DNA of 64,000 nucleotides from Scytalidium lignicola (GCA_002812745.2 NCSJ02000246.1:1-64000); one strand, 5' to 3'. Shown: positions 24,947 to 37,861, numbered from the stretch's first letter. Notes: generated from the sequence alone by a model not told the origin. A program made the numbers and translations.

Positions 24947-25961
24947 TTAAATCTTGCTCTTGCTTGACCCTCTCTCTGCAGTGTTCCTCGATGCATCTAT
25001 AGCCAGAGCTACATGATTACTTAATGCCACAATATCACCCTCCCCATCTTTAATGACAATATCCAAGTCCATTCTCCCATTCTTGATCTGCCTTACGCAA
25101 GCCCTTGCGAACAGGAATTCCACACCTTCATCCGGTAAAGGTTTCTTGAAATCTATATTGAGTACTAATGTTGGATACCATAAGCGTGGTGGCCTCAACT
25201 TGATCTTCTCACTGGCATTGACATCATAGGGATCACCACTGCCCAGCAAGCGCTCTACGGGCATCGGCCACATGTCAGCCACAAAGCCAACTGAAGCATT
25301 TGTCCACTTCTCTCCATTGGCAAATCGAACCCACTCATCAGCAAAGCGCGCTTCCTTATTCCCATCCCTAGGGAAGTGGAACAGCGTTTTATTCGCGGCC
25401 TTTCGGAACTCTGCGAAGGGTAGTTTCCCACCAGGAGTCCAATGTTTGTCCGTGCCTTCACTCAGGGCCTTTAGGTCAACTAGTGGAGGCGCGGGTTCTA
25501 ATTCCCAGCCCGTGGAAAACGTGACGCCCTCCTCCGTGTGTGTATTGCTATGCGTGATGTAACCAACGACCTCTTCTCTAGAGTCTTGGGTCAGAGTTAC
25601 ATGAATGATCGATGTGCGCGCTCCGACCTTGGCGTCTTTGACCGTGAAGAGCGCATTGCCAGCCTGTGTTCGACGGAGGAAGTCGAGATGAAGCGTGATT
25701 GGGTGTGGTTGGTTTTGAGAGGCTAGAGTAGTGTTGAAATGGGTTCTTGCTACTTGGAGGAAGCAAGCTGTGACGAATCCGCCGTGAGGAACTTTTTCGT
25801 TTTCGGTGTTAGCATAATGCTATGAGATAGGGCCGGCAAAAGATGGGTGTTTACATACCGGCTCCAATACACCAATCTTCGGGGAAATTGGCTGCGTATT
25901 CGTGAGAAGAGAGTTGCTTCACCGAGGTGGCTTCTGCGAATGTTGTAGTCGGCGCAGTCAT
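24947..25961 (-). CDS. Acyl-CoA thioesterase-like (hot-dog fold) protein
   Basis: This is a double hot-dog thioesterase-family protein, likely hydrolysing an acyl-CoA; the substrate is unknown. Exons are 25859-25961 and 24947-25791, giving 315 residues. The first domain has WCIGAVPHGGFVTACFLQVA, where the HGG turn and following helix are the usual hot-dog hallmark, followed by ITLHLDFLRRTQAGNALF. The second half, with ASVGFVADMWPMPVERLL and YPTLVLNIDFKKPLP, is the C-terminal hot-dog with the ILNxDF-type strand. The protein ends in SKSKI, whose last three residues (SKI) resemble a non-canonical type-1 peroxisomal signal; peroxisomal acyl-CoA thioesterases exist, so this fits but is unproven. 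Confidence 0.82.
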
Positions 25962-27804
25962 GGTTTTCCCCGCCGCGGTTCTAATATTTCGAGATTAAGA
26001 AGACTAGAAGCAACCAAAATAGGAAATTCTATCTACAACTCCGTGATTATGATTTTAAAAGAAGAACAAAATCTATGTATAATGTATCTGTATAGAGAAT
26101 GAGTATGGTGCTGGATTGTGGTAATAAACTCCAGGCTGTCTGTCAATTAAAGTTGGCAGAAGCGGCTGTACTGCCGAGGTATTATTTTAGCAGCTAGATT
26201 TGTAAATTTGGTACCTGAGTGGAGACATGCGGCTGCGGGTGCGGAGTTGCCAAGATGACAACATATATAACAAACATAAACGATCAGAAATGCGATTCGC
26301 TGGGGACTTAATTAAAGTAGTATACGATCACAATGGTGTCTTGACGGCCATTCATATTTGCCTTAAATCTTTATAATTTGTGATAAGTAAGCCTTTCTCG
26401 TTTGACCAACTCGATATTGCAACTTAGCCCTGGTGAGCTGAATTGATCCTTGGCACTACACGGTGCAAGAGTTTAATCGTGCAAGTTGGATAATGTAGTC
26501 CTTACCGTTCCTTTCACAGTAATTGGCATCAGTTCTTAGTGCTAAAGTAAGTCGCTGGTCGTGACCTTCTGTTTGTTTCAAGTGGACAAGCTAGCTTTAA
26601 GGGGGATGCATATCCTAGGCCAAGAATATACAGTACGACGGAAGAGAGTACATGACATGTATAATTAAGTAGAGGTCAACTACTAAAACAAAATTATCAA
26701 ATTTTCGGGAGAACTTGATCTTTCATAGCAATGGCGGATATTTGGGACATCGCCGGTCTGCATGGCGAAGGCAGCAAAAGGGTTCGGAATAGGCCTCTCT
26801 CTTGTGAAGTGGCTTTGTTTGAAACTTACTAAGTTAAGTAGGAAGAAAATGAAGGAGATGACTTGAATGTGGTATTCTCAAGTCCAGTAAGGCAAAAGGA
26901 AGGTACGAAAGGACTTCTAACTAGCTGAAGAAAATCACAAGCTGGCCTCTCCTTTATCACTTGACTTGTCAAGGCAAAAGTATGGCTATAGCGCGCAACA
27001 CAAGGCTACAGGGTTGTCGCCACCATGACATGTGCACATGGCTCCTATTTCGGAAAGTCAGTAAGTGACCTGTGTTGATGGGAGATTAATCTTTGTTACG
27101 CAATCAAAGAGGCTTGAGAGGTCATTCGCACGAGGCTTTGATGAGGAAGCCTTGACATACGGGCCCATACTGTAACCATAGCAGCCTTGTCCTGCTAGGA
27201 TCGATCGCTCTTTGCATTTAGGGTGCGGTAAGACATACGTTGCCCGCACAAAGAGCCGACAGTGTCAGAAGTGTCAGCTTGAGCAAAGAGAAGACTATGG
27301 CATACTTGTCAGGTTTGGACGAGACAGAGACAGGGATCATAATAATTCGTACTGCTGAATCTGCGCCTTTCACGAAGGCTGCTGATCACACCGGATAGAT
27401 CACCCATGTGAAGACTCTGAAACTTCAGCAGTCCTAGTGTAAGGGTCGAGGAAGCCTAAAGGGCACGAAGGGCTTTTGTCGTACTTTGATGTGCACATAA
27501 GTTACTCCACTCCAGCGCTACTTGCACCACTTCGCGCGCGTTGGATGGAGGTGTCTCCTGGAATTCACCTTTCGTAAGCGAACATCCGCCGTAGGCTCGA
27601 GGCTTTCCATCATCTGGACGCCTCACGTCAAGCAGTATCCGCCTCCGCATCCGCATCTCTCTGCATTTGCTTTCACAATAGATCCAACTAGATGCAACAA
27701 CTAGTATATCTGACCTCCATATTTGGCAGTATTGTCATAACGAATCTCCCGGCTTTCCCTAGGGACTTTCAGATCGTGTGGTAGTGGGGTAGCAGCAGCC
27801 AAAG
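25962..27804. other. Long intergenic region without a supportable gene
   Basis: About 1.8 kb lies between two divergent genes. Open frames are all under 70 codons and featureless. A TACAGTAC word is at about 26629. I see no tRNA, repeat array or transposon end. Confidence 0.5.
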
Positions 27805-30800
27805 ATGGGTAATGTTAGTAGTAGACCCGATGAAGGTGCAGCATTGTGCCTGCGAGACCAAACGAGATGTAAGTGCAATTCCATGCAAGCTTCTGCAAAG
27901 ATTGAACTAACCGTGTCCCCTGTTGATAGTAAGTATCTCGTCTTTGGTGATTACCTCCTCTCGGCGCCGCACAGTCTTGAATGTATTTCCAAATGGGTTT
28001 CCAGCGGCTAGACTGGCTGTAACTCGCGATCTTGGCGATAAGAGCTTGGTTGAATACATCCAGGTATACATGCGCCATATTCTCCCTAGTATTCTCGTGC
28101 TTCAAGAGATTTACTGATGGCCTTTAGGACCCGGAACCACCTCCAGGAGCACTTAGTCCGAATTTCCTCCTCAAGCTCAATAGCGAGGAAGATCTTACAT
28201 TCAACTTTACCTTTGTCATAAGACAGGCACAACAAACCACCGCGGCTAATAACAGTTCCCAACCTGTAGATACAGTCATTAACGGTCTCACATATGTATC
28301 TGCTTCTACGGCGAAGGAGGTTGAGAATCTATTAACTCGAGAATTTCATGCCGACCCAAATCTGCACAAAAATGCAAATGTCCAGCTTGTTGGAGATTAT
28401 TCAACTGGAGGCAGTCAATCCGTCACCTTTGAATGGTCTTGGAAATGGAAACCTCCGAAGGCTTCCGAAGATCGTGGTGGAGGATGGAGAAATGATTGTA
28501 GTGTATGTTTTGTCGACACTCTGTGTGATGTTATGCTAACCTGCTCCTTAAAGTTTGTAGAATATGATCAAAGAGCCCACAGATTGAATATTCTTGCTAG
28601 CTTTTCTTTCTGGGTTTCTAGTAAGGTCTCCAATCCGAGATTGAATATCTTCTCACTGACTTAACACTCCCTAGATAATCAGTATTTAAGCCAGCCAAAT
28701 TCTCCACTCCCCCAATTTAACCTTTCTGCACCACCAAAGCTTCGAGTGCCTTCGGCACAGTCTCTGGACTCTCGTGTAAGCGGCGGCGACGTCCGTGAAA
28801 CCGAAGAACCTTCGACCCCGCCTCTACCTCCAATTGAAATACCGGTGCCACAGACGCAACCCGCCAAAGACGTGGTGAAGGTTGATATCTTATGCCAGCG
28901 TCCCACAGAAGATATGAGTGCCTCTGAAGATGGACCCCTCTTTCGAGCTACAATGAAATCGTTGGAGCAGAAGACAGGGAACATGCGTATACGCATGAAA
29001 AAAAGTTTTGCGTAGGGCTGAGGCGGCTCACCAAGCACAGATTGAATCCAATGATGCATTCGCTGGGTTTATGGACGCGCTTCGAGAGGCATCGTCGTCG
29101 AATGCCAGTGCAGTGCAACCCGCGCTCGAGCATTACTTCGACAAAATAGCCCGTGAGATCTTGCAATATGAAAAGCGAAATGCTGTTCACCTTCAGAAGA
29201 TTATAATCGAACCTCTGACAAAACTATATCACTTCGACATCAAGCAGGCCGAGGCCAAGAAGCGGGACTTTGAGGAAGAGAGCAAGGATTACTATGCCTA
29301 CGTCTCGAGATATCTAGGCCAGCGTCAGGATTCAATGAAGGATAAGAAACGAGCTGAAAGTGATTCGAAATACCAAGCTAAGCGGCGTACTTTCGAGTTA
29401 AAGCGTTTTGATTATTCCTCATTTATGCAGGATCTCCATGGAGGCCGTAAAGAACAGGAGGTGTTATCTCATTTAACCAAGTATGCTGATGCTCAAACAA
29501 AGAGCTACTTGACTGCCGCAAAGAAGGTTGAGGAGATGTTACCCCAACTCGAGGCCCTGAGCAATGAGGTTCAAGAAGCAGACAAAGAATTCCAATATCA
29601 GAGAAGGGAAAGAGAAGAAAAACGTCGCACCTTAGAAAAGAGTACTATCCCTTACGTTGAGCCAGATACTATTCCTCTACTATCTCAGAATGGAAGTACC
29701 AACGGCAGTGCATCAGTAAGAGATTCGGAATTGGGCCGCGCAGATAGTACCGCATCACGTCCGATCAGTACGAATGGTAACAGCATGTCAAGCGTGGCAA
29801 ACTCAGGAATGAACGAGTTGTCGAGATCGCCTGGTAGTCTCTCATCAGCTGTGGGTTCCGTCAGCAGCCCTGGTAACAAGTTCAAAGGTATTCGAGATTT
29901 AGAAGAAAAGGACTATACACAGAGCACTGCGTCTGAACAAAACGGGACACAACGGAAAGAAGGTTTACTGTGGGCATTGAGTAGACCTGGTAGTCATGCC
30001 GATCCAAGAGGTTTAAACAAGCAAGCTTGGCATAAGTGAGTAGTGTATTGTATTATTTTATTTGGAGCTACTAACAACGATAGATTCTGGATTGTTCTTG
30101 ATGCGGGCAAGCTTTCGGAGTACAGCAATTGGAAGCAGCGACTTGATTTACATATGGAACCAATCGACCTGCGCCTGGCTTCTGTGCGCGAAGCTCGTAG
30201 TGCGGAACGCCGGTTTTGCTTCGAGGTTATTACTCCTCAGTACAAACGTGTCTACCAGGCAACATCAGAAGAAGATATGAACTCGTGGATTTCTGCAATC
30301 AACAATGCATTACAAAGCGCAGTTGAGGGAAGGGGCATGAAGGATGTGGCGGCACCAGCCATCCACCCACCGGAAACCCATTCGATTAGAAGGGATATTG
30401 GATCGATATTAACAGGGAAAAGCTCGTCTTTAAATCACGGACATCAGCAGTCTGTGAATGCTATCAATTCTAGCGCCAATAGTGTGTTTCGTCGCACAAC
30501 AGTTGGGGCAAGGCCTGCCTATAATCGCTCAGGTAGTGGCAATTTTGATGAAACCCCAGACAAGCTTCTGCAACTTTTAAGAGAGGCGGACCAGGGCAAC
30601 TGTTGGTGCGCAGATTGCGGTTCTGGAACGAAGGTAGAATGGGTCTCTATCAATTTGGGAATTATTCTATGCATAGAGTGTAGTGGCATCCATCGATCAC
30701 TGGGCACGCATATCAGCAAAGTACGCTCTCTGACACTCGACATCAACTCCTTCACAACAGATATCGTAGAACTTCTGTTACTTGTTGGCAATCGCGTTTC

Positions 30801-31407
30801 CAATATGGTTTGGGAAGGGAAATTGCCTCAATCAGCAACCAAACCAGGCCCTCAAGCGACCCGTGAGCAGCGGCTGAAATTCATCACAGCGAAATATGTT
30901 GACCATGCTTTTGTTGAGCCGATCTCACCGACTCTGTCAAGATACGCAACAGCAGATGAGACACTGTTAGCTGCAATAAAGAAGAATGATGTCCAACAAG
31001 TTATCTATGCACTAGCTTTGAAGGCTAATCCTAACGTTACGGATAAGTCGAGGGGAACACATGCAGTGTTCTTAGCACTTGCTGCCGCTGATCCAGCCTC
31101 TCCTTCACCGGTTTCCGCAGGAATGCATCAAGATACCCCTGCGAAAGTAGTTCCGTTTCCCATAGCAGAAATGCTTGTTCAGAATGGTGCTGAGATACCG
31201 GTAACACCACCTGCGTTCCCACTCAGCCGTAGTGCTACGCTTTATGTTGAGCAAAAGACCGCGCGAGGACAACCGATCACCGACACGGTAACTGCACTAC
31301 CTCTCTTAAATGCAACAGAGCGGCAGCAGAAGGAGCGTGATATTAGGCTTCAGAAGAGAGTTTCTGCAGGAGGACGGCTTGCTAAGTCACCTATTCCTGA
31401 ACGATAA
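27805..31407 (+). CDS. BAR-PH-ArfGAP protein of the Csx2/centaurin-beta type, frame interrupted at an A7 run
   Basis: This is an Arf-GTPase activator that senses membrane curvature and phosphoinositides at endosome, Golgi or cortex. Exons are 27805-27868, 27930-28063, 28128-28502, 28554-28620, 28675-30035 and 30084-31407. The first part (to about residue 300) is the fungal-specific N-terminus with FTFVIRQAQQ and FEWSWKWKPP. The BAR-like helical domain follows (LRRAEAAHQAQIESND to EFQYQRRERE), then a PH domain across the last intron (KQAWHK|FWIVLDAGKLSEY...EDMNSWISAINNAL), then the ArfGAP zinc finger CADCGSGTKVEWVSINLG / CIECSGIHRSLG with its arginine finger, and a C-terminal ankyrin-like part. 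In exon 5 the frame must drop one base at the A run 28998-29004: the upstream frame hits a stop 10 nt later, while the BAR frame continues perfectly. With one A fewer the protein is about 1107 residues. Confidence 0.88.
28998..29004 (+). other. Apparent +1 frameshift in A7 homopolymer of the ArfGAP gene
   Basis: Seven As follow ATG at 28995. The upstream frame reads RMKK then runs into TAG, whereas the downstream frame reads VLRRAEAAH and continues for 340 codons. Six As would join them exactly. There is no intron-sized GT-AG pair that would do the same. Confidence 0.8.
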
Positions 31408-32098
31408 GGCGCTGAGATGGGTGGTGGAAGAGAGAATTAATGAAATGATTTTTTGATGATTGGAAGATACCATGGGAATTCATTTGGCGGGTATTGCATT
31501 GCTGGCGTCAGGCTTGAGTATTCCTTGCATCATCACTAGGGAGGCACATGTTAATGGTAATGCGATCATGAAGCTAGAGTACGATGGAATGTGCCTCTGG
31601 TGTCTGTTTCTGGGGGTTGGATAGAGGAGTGTTACGATTAATTGTACGGTAAGGAAAGGACTTGGCGGAAGAAAAGGGTGCATATATTATTTCTATAAAT
31701 GGTAACATTGAAATTACTACTGTACAGTAGTTAAAGGCGTGCGTAACTCCTTATCTGTGTTATTACACAGCAATTGCTTAAGGCGCATTGTGGTCGGTTG
31801 TGGATACAGTAGGAAACTCGCCGCCCCAGGCACAATGACGTAGTTGCGCAGTGCCCAGAGTTATAACAACCGCTTTCAAGCTTTCAGGACCCCCAACGCC
31901 TCAATTCCCTTAACCACTTTGTATAAATGGAATTACCTTGCAGTCTATTATTATCCGAATACGAAGTACGTCATCAGAATCAATTTGGGGAAATTGAATT
32001 TTCATCAAAACTCAAGCTTCAATCCAAATCTTACATTCATTAATTCACCTCCATTCAAGAACGAATTTAAAGAAAATTGCAGAGGTGATGAATCCAAA
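31408..32098. other. Intergenic region between ArfGAP and C2 genes
   Basis: The 0.69 kb includes a perfect 16-bp palindrome at 31716-31731. An upstream open stretch in frame with the C2 gene starts at a TTG and contains no better ATG, so it is treated as leader. Confidence 0.5.
31716..31731. repeat. Perfect 16-bp palindrome ACTACTGTACAGTAGT
   Basis: The sequence equals its own reverse complement over 16 bases. It is the longest example of the TGTACA/TACAGTA word found repeatedly in non-coding parts of this window. Confidence 0.75.
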
Positions 32099-33854
32099 AT
32101 GACGAGCCCCAACAAAGATAACGATCAGACCAAAAGAGAAGCTGCGAGGGATTCAATTGGAAGTGCGCAGGATCAGAATAGCACCGAAAATACCAACGGG
32201 GTTTCCCACATGAGAAAACAAGGAGAAGAGGATGGGCATGATCCAAAACATAATGGTAGTATGCAAGATAAGAGAAAGACTACTAGCGGTTTCGATGAGA
32301 AGAAAGAGCATGCAATAAACTCAATTCTTTCCAGGGCTAGATTTGCGAAGAAGAAGGCCAAGGATAAAAAAGAAAAGGTCAAGCCTAATACTTTTCACGG
32401 TGGCCACGATGATACCCCAATACCGAAATTTTATGGCGATACTTATACAATTCAATTCACATTCCACCGCGCTGAAAACCTCCCGATCTCAGACCTCAAA
32501 GAGCGGGCTTCAGACCCCTATATCTCCGCAACCTTAAGCTCATTTCTGCCTAAAAGGCACAAGGAAGACCGTGATCTAGTCTTGAGGACCAAGACTATAC
32601 ATAGGAATACTAATCCAGAATGGGAGCAGCAATGGATTGTCGCTGGAATACCATCCGACGGCTTTCGCTTGAAGTGTAGGCTGTATGATGAGGATCCCTC
32701 GGATCACGATGATCGATTGGGAAATGTGACGGTCTATGAGCGTGGAATCGACGGGAACTGGCCTGGCATCAAAGAAGAGAGCTTTGATATCAAGAAGCGC
32801 ATGGGAAGCAAGCGCGCATATACCCTCAAAGCCTGTACTGGTATATTATCAATGAATATGCATATGGGAGGAAAACTCTATCTTAGCGCCAAGATTCTTG
32901 GAAAGACTCAAGGATTCGACGGACGAATGTATACTATTGGTCCCAATTGGTGGATCAAGCATAACTCCCCTATGATGGGAAGACTTGCCGGAACGAAAGA
33001 TGCTAAAGACTCCGAATCCGGTGAAGATGATCCTGGAAAACCTAAAATTGAAAAATACGAGTGAGTTCACAGTCACTAGGCTAGAAATGTCATTGACAAG
33101 AGACAGTTTTCAAGCAAATCAGATACAGCTCCAAGGGCCTGTACCAGCATGTTTATACCATCGATACGTGGAATACAAACCTATTATGAAAGGGATGTTT
33201 GTAAGGACCACTCTAAGAGGAAGATTACTTAATAGCGCGCTACACCACCAACATCGTCGAATATACAACTACAGCGGGTCAACTGAATATGGAATTGTGA
33301 AACCGAAATCAGAAGAAGCATCAAGCCAATTTCTCAAGCTGGCTCACTATGCCGAAGATGGACGAATTTTTACCTATATTTTGAACCTAGACGGCCTTCT
33401 CCGCTTTACTGAAACTGGTAAAGAATTTGGAATTGATATCCTCTCTAAACATAGCATGCACAGTGACGTTGCAAACTACGTTGCATATTCTGGAGAGTTC
33501 TTTATACGCCGTATCGGAGACTCGACTGGATCAGCAGAGGCATTATTGGATCAGGAAACGAGTCTCAACACGAAAAACTCCCTAACTTCGACATCATCAT
33601 CTAGTAATCCATCTTCAACAGACCCAAAAGATTATGAGGTTGTGATTGATAATGATAGTGGAACTTATCAGCCTAAAGGGGACCTTCTCCCGGATTTGCA
33701 AAAGTTCCTAAGTGCGAACTTTCCTGGTTTACATGTTGTCACGAAGGACTGCTCGGATGAAAGACTCCAGAAGGCAAAGGAGGAACGAAGAGAAATGAGG
33801 AGGAGAAAGAGGGGAAAGCGAGAGGCAAAGACACAAAAGACTTCTGGAGAGTAA
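32099..33854 (+). CDS. C2-domain protein
   Basis: This is a probable calcium- or lipid-binding protein; its role is unknown. Exons are 32099-33060 and 33107-33854 with a 46-nt intron (GTGAGT...GACAG), giving 569 residues from the ATG at 32099. The first 100 residues are charged and low in complexity, ending in a basic KKAKDKKEKVKP patch. The C2 domain covers about residues 115-215: IQFTFHRAENLPISDL, SDPYISATL, the NTNPEWEQQW turn and LYDEDPSDHDDRLG, whose Asp residues are placed as in calcium-binding C2 domains. A large fungal-specific C-terminal region follows (PVPACLYHRYVEYKP, FLKLAHYAEDGRIFTYILN), containing a Ser-rich insert near 33590, and it ends in a strongly basic helix (EERREMRRRKRGKREAK). 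No second C2 domain or membrane anchor is seen. Confidence 0.82.
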
Positions 33855-34380
33855 CTGGAAATGACGATACGTCTACTGCCGGCAGTCGTGCCGTATAATA
33901 TTTGTTGTAATATTTTCTTCCCTAATGAGGGCGGTTAAAGGAGGGTTTTGGATTGTTCAGGATAATAATAATACTTAGTCAGTTTCAGCGCTGTAATGAA
34001 GGATGCGTATAAGTGTACACGGATTTTAAGGACTCTTATATCACTCAGCTTTTCATGCTTTTCAAATACGAAATTTGTATTCTAATCCGTCATTTGCGAC
34101 CTACTTCTTCTAATCAGACAACACTGAGATATCTATTCCTCTGTACAAAATATGCGATCAAAACAAAAATTAACCTTTCCCTATGGACAAAATGCCGATG
34201 AACTTATATACAGAGTTCACCCAAGAATAAGACAAAGAAAAAAGAAAAGAGCTATCAACACATAAAGGGAATTGTAAACCTGTATACTCCAAAAATTTCG
34301 CTCTCGCTAAAAGCAACTAACACGAAAAGTACACAAAAACAGATGTATCTGTCAATGTGAAATAAAGNAAAAAAATATAT
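33855..34380. other. Tail-to-tail intergenic region
   Basis: AT-rich 3' regions of the C2 gene and the kinase gene. An N at 34368 is followed by a run of As (seven). Nothing else is seen. Confidence 0.5.
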
Positions 34381-37217
34381 CTAGATTTCCAAAGGGTCAA
34401 GTCTAGGTGCACTATCGGTTGTTGGCACCTTCTCGGTCAATGTAGAGGAGGGAGGAGCAAACATCTCCTCCTCAGTCTCCACAGGTCCAACACTGGGGCT
34501 GAACTCATCGACCTCCTCTATCTCATCTTCATCTTCTTCTTGAATTATTTCACCGCTTCTGCGTCCACCAACACTGGTACTTCGGCTATGACTTGCCGCT
34601 CTACTATGGCTTGAACTTCCCACGCCCCCACCGCCAGGCCCATTGGATGCCGCGGTGTTTAGCATTGGCCCTTTAAAGATGTTCTTCTTTCGCTTGGCAA
34701 AGACCAAAGAATTTGCAGGCAGAGAATCAAAGCCATGACCGAGACCAGGGACTCCCCATCCTTCATTGAATGATGAGATAGGTGGCTGGCGGACGAGTCG
34801 GATATTCGAAGGGAAAGTACTCGTTGTAGGAGTCGCAGGGAGAACTTTCACGGAATGGTGTGGACTTCTTGTTGGTAGAGACACTCTGCTCATAGATCCG
34901 GACCCATTAGATGAGGTTGAGGAGGCCTTGGAATGGCTATGTTGATGGTGGTGTATGCTGCGAACTGATGAAACAGATGATGATGTCGACTTACGTCCTC
35001 GAAGATTGGTTCCAGTACTTGCTCGTCGAAAGCCAGACCTTGGTGTCAATGGGGATGGAGAAAGTGAATGCCGTTTATTTGGTGTTGAGGTGTATATTCT
35101 TGGAACTGGGGGATAGCTTTGTGGTCCCGATGGAATCGTCGTCTGAGGCGGAGGTGCTTTAGAAGGTATAGGACGGGGAGTGAGATCCTTCTGTCCAGAC
35201 TTTGAACTATGTGTAGACCTTTGAAGAAGATCAGGGGTAGATCGAGCGGTTCTTTTCCCGGGAGATTTTGCACGTTTAGCAGAATCTAAAATCCAATGTT
35301 TCCAATGAGCCAACTGGCTGATGAATGGATGCTGATACTTGCGTCTAGCAGGTTTGGTTGCAGCTGCATTTGGAGATAATAGGTCAGGATTAGACGTAAC
35401 CAGTTGTAACGTGCTTCCCCTAGAACGAGCACTACGGAGGGTTCCTTCTTTAGGAGGTGGAATTGGTCGACGATGCCGTGATGAACTTGCAGAGCGTATT
35501 GAGTCTTTTTCAATAGGGGGTGGTGGAGTGGAGAGCCCAGGCGAAGTTAGTTGGATGTGTTCCGGTAAATTGGGAAGATCAGTGAGGACGATCTCAGGAT
35601 AGTGCGCGCTCCGCCTCTCCTTCCGCCCTCTGCTTCTAGGCGGCTCTCCAATTCTGCCATTCTGATCCTCCTCCTCCACTTCCCTTAGCGTTGGGGCTAT
35701 CCGACTACTTGCGCCGCTAAGTCTTCGTGAAGTTCGATGCTCTGCTTCCCTCTCTTTACGTTTCCGTTCTCTGCGTTCCTGCTTTCGTTGTTCTTTCTCA
35801 ATAAGGAGACTCCACCACCCCGCCAACGAATCACACCGTTTTGCCAGTACATTTTCAATAACCTGGTCAATATCAACTCCAGCACTTCGCATACGTTGTA
35901 AGGTCTCTTTTTCTAAAGGGGTCGAAAATGGTGCTGGTCGTTGGAGCTTCAGGATTGCTTGCTGTTGCGGAGCATACTCTGCTAGGAAAGGATGAGCTAG
36001 AATATCGGGCAAGGTAGGTCGTAGCAATGGTCTCTTGGAGAGCAGAGACCCTATTAAAGACCGCGCATCTGGCGTCAGATGATCTGGCCACTTTGGCTCA
36101 TTCCCAAGTATCCTAACTCTCGTAGCATTGTCATCGTCTTCATCAAATGGTAACTCGCCGCACAAAAGTGCATAGAGAATAACCCCTAAACTCCAAACAT
36201 CAACCTTCTCACCAGCATACTTCTCACCTTTTAACATCTCTGGAGCACTATAACAGATTGTACCGCAGAAAGTCTGCAGGTAACTCGCCTTCCCTTCATA
36301 TTCTCTTGTGAATCCGAAATCACATAGTTTAACGTTTTCGTGCTTATCGAGAAGGATATTTTCAAGTTTCAGATCCCGATGAACACATGATGAGTTATGG
36401 ACATACGATACTGCCCCTACTAGTTGAGTAAATACTCTCTGTACTTTCTCAACCGGTAATGGTCCATTCTTAAGAAGATAGGTATATAGCTCGTCCCCTA
36501 CAAAAAAATTAGTCTTGACTAGAACAAGATACATTTTATTCTCTAAATTTACCAGGGCAATACTCCAAAACAAGCCAAACTAAAGTTTCCGTAACTATAA
36601 CCTCATACAGGCGCGCTATGTGCGGGTGTAGAAATTGGCGGTGGTGATGTATTTCTCGTGCTAAATTTGAATCATCTTTGTTCGCAGACTTGAGAACGAC
36701 CTGTTTAACTATTAGCTAGAAATTAACCTGCTCCCAATTCTCATCATACCTTAGATCCATTTGTAAGTTTATGTGTTGCTAGATAGACCTTCCCAAAGGA
36801 TCCTTTCCCAATGAGTCGGCCTAATGTGTAATTCCCAACGGTCCGTAGATCTTTTGAAGAGAACTCCCTGTAGGTTGAGACATGTCAGGATTCGTGCCTA
36901 TATTTCGAGCTCTGAAAAGAAAATACATACTCCAACAGCTCAGTGTATGAACTTGCAAGCTATATAAGGAATGTTAGTACCCAAGTTGGCAAGGAAGTTT
37001 CCTTACAGATGTCTAGTTGAACATCTAAGGAGAATGAATTATGTACCACCTTTGCTTTTCGGCCTTGGGATTCAGCCCTGGTCTTTGCTGGTAGCATACC
37101 CGTCACCTTTCACAGCTGCTTCTGCCGATAATTATAATAGCTCTTTCGAAGTCGAACATCCAGAGAGAGCTTGTCGCGTGGTCGATGTGGGGTTGGCAGC
37201 TCGCCGAGGGACTTCAT
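34381..37217 (-). CDS. Serine/threonine protein kinase (CAMK-like, YPL150W-type)
   Basis: Five exons, 37114-37217, 36931-36951, 36750-36867, 36553-36700 and 34381-36497, join in frame to 835 residues. Exon 2 is a 21-nt microexon encoding SYTELLE. The start at 37217 is preceded by an in-frame stop. The kinase domain (about 55-310) is complete: GKGSFGKVY loop, VVLK lysine, HRDLKLENILL catalytic loop, CDFGFTR, activation segment TFCGTICYSAPE and DVWSLGVILYALLCG. The intron between EYCPG and DELY is easily read through. After the kinase comes a charged coiled region (EKEQRKQERRERKRKERE), then a long Ser/Pro/Arg-rich tail ending in an acidic stretch (EEDEDEIEEVDEF). The CDFGFTRE and PFDEDDD features remind me of the poorly known budding-yeast kinase YPL150W; this is from memory. 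The microexon acceptor (GCAAG) is chosen because only it keeps the frame. Confidence 0.88.
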
Positions 37218-37861
37218 ATAATGCGGTCTCTAAGAAGCAATAGACTTTAGCGGGTGACCTTTCAGGACTTCGTGTGATCATTTGCTTCGCAGGTCAGGAA
37301 CTAGTAATCAATTGGGGCAAGGACATAATAATTAGATCGCGACTTTTAAACCCGAGTCTTTCCCAGTTTGGTATCCCTGAGGCACAACCTCCCTTCTGGT
37401 GGTTATCCCTGATGCTTACGTAACGACGCCTGAACTTTTTATATTAGGGAGGAGGTACGAGCACTTCTGCATAATAATGAAGATATAAATTCTTTATGCA
37501 AGTCATAATCCAGTTTTGTCTCCTTTTTTTCCTATAGAAATAGAGGAACCATTCTTTAAAGGGCAAATAAGATCCTGCAATGCTGATCACATCCGTTTCG
37601 CCACACTTCCCCTCTCTAAATTAGAGTGCTGCACCTCAGCGATAGTTAATCATACTAGGTAATGTTTCCAGAGAAGAAAAAATAGCCAGGAATAATACTG
37701 CGAAGTCCATCAATTTTACAACGAAAATACTCATTTCCAAAACCCCCCAAGCCATAAGATCCCCATTGCGCCACCAGCTCCTTGGCTTCAAAATATCATA
37801 TCAATGTGTTCAATGATGCTTTTCGTAAACTTAGTATCGGACTTGCTGCTTCTTAACATTC
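37218..37861. other. Intergenic region upstream of the kinase
   Basis: The 0.64 kb should hold the kinase promoter and the 3' end of the RING gene, both on the minus strand. I see nothing else. Confidence 0.5.

Noticed and set aside
28981..29004. GTATAC...AAAG as an intron explaining the ArfGAP frame change
   Set aside because: It would be only about 19 nt, too short for a spliceosomal intron; one extra A is the simpler explanation.
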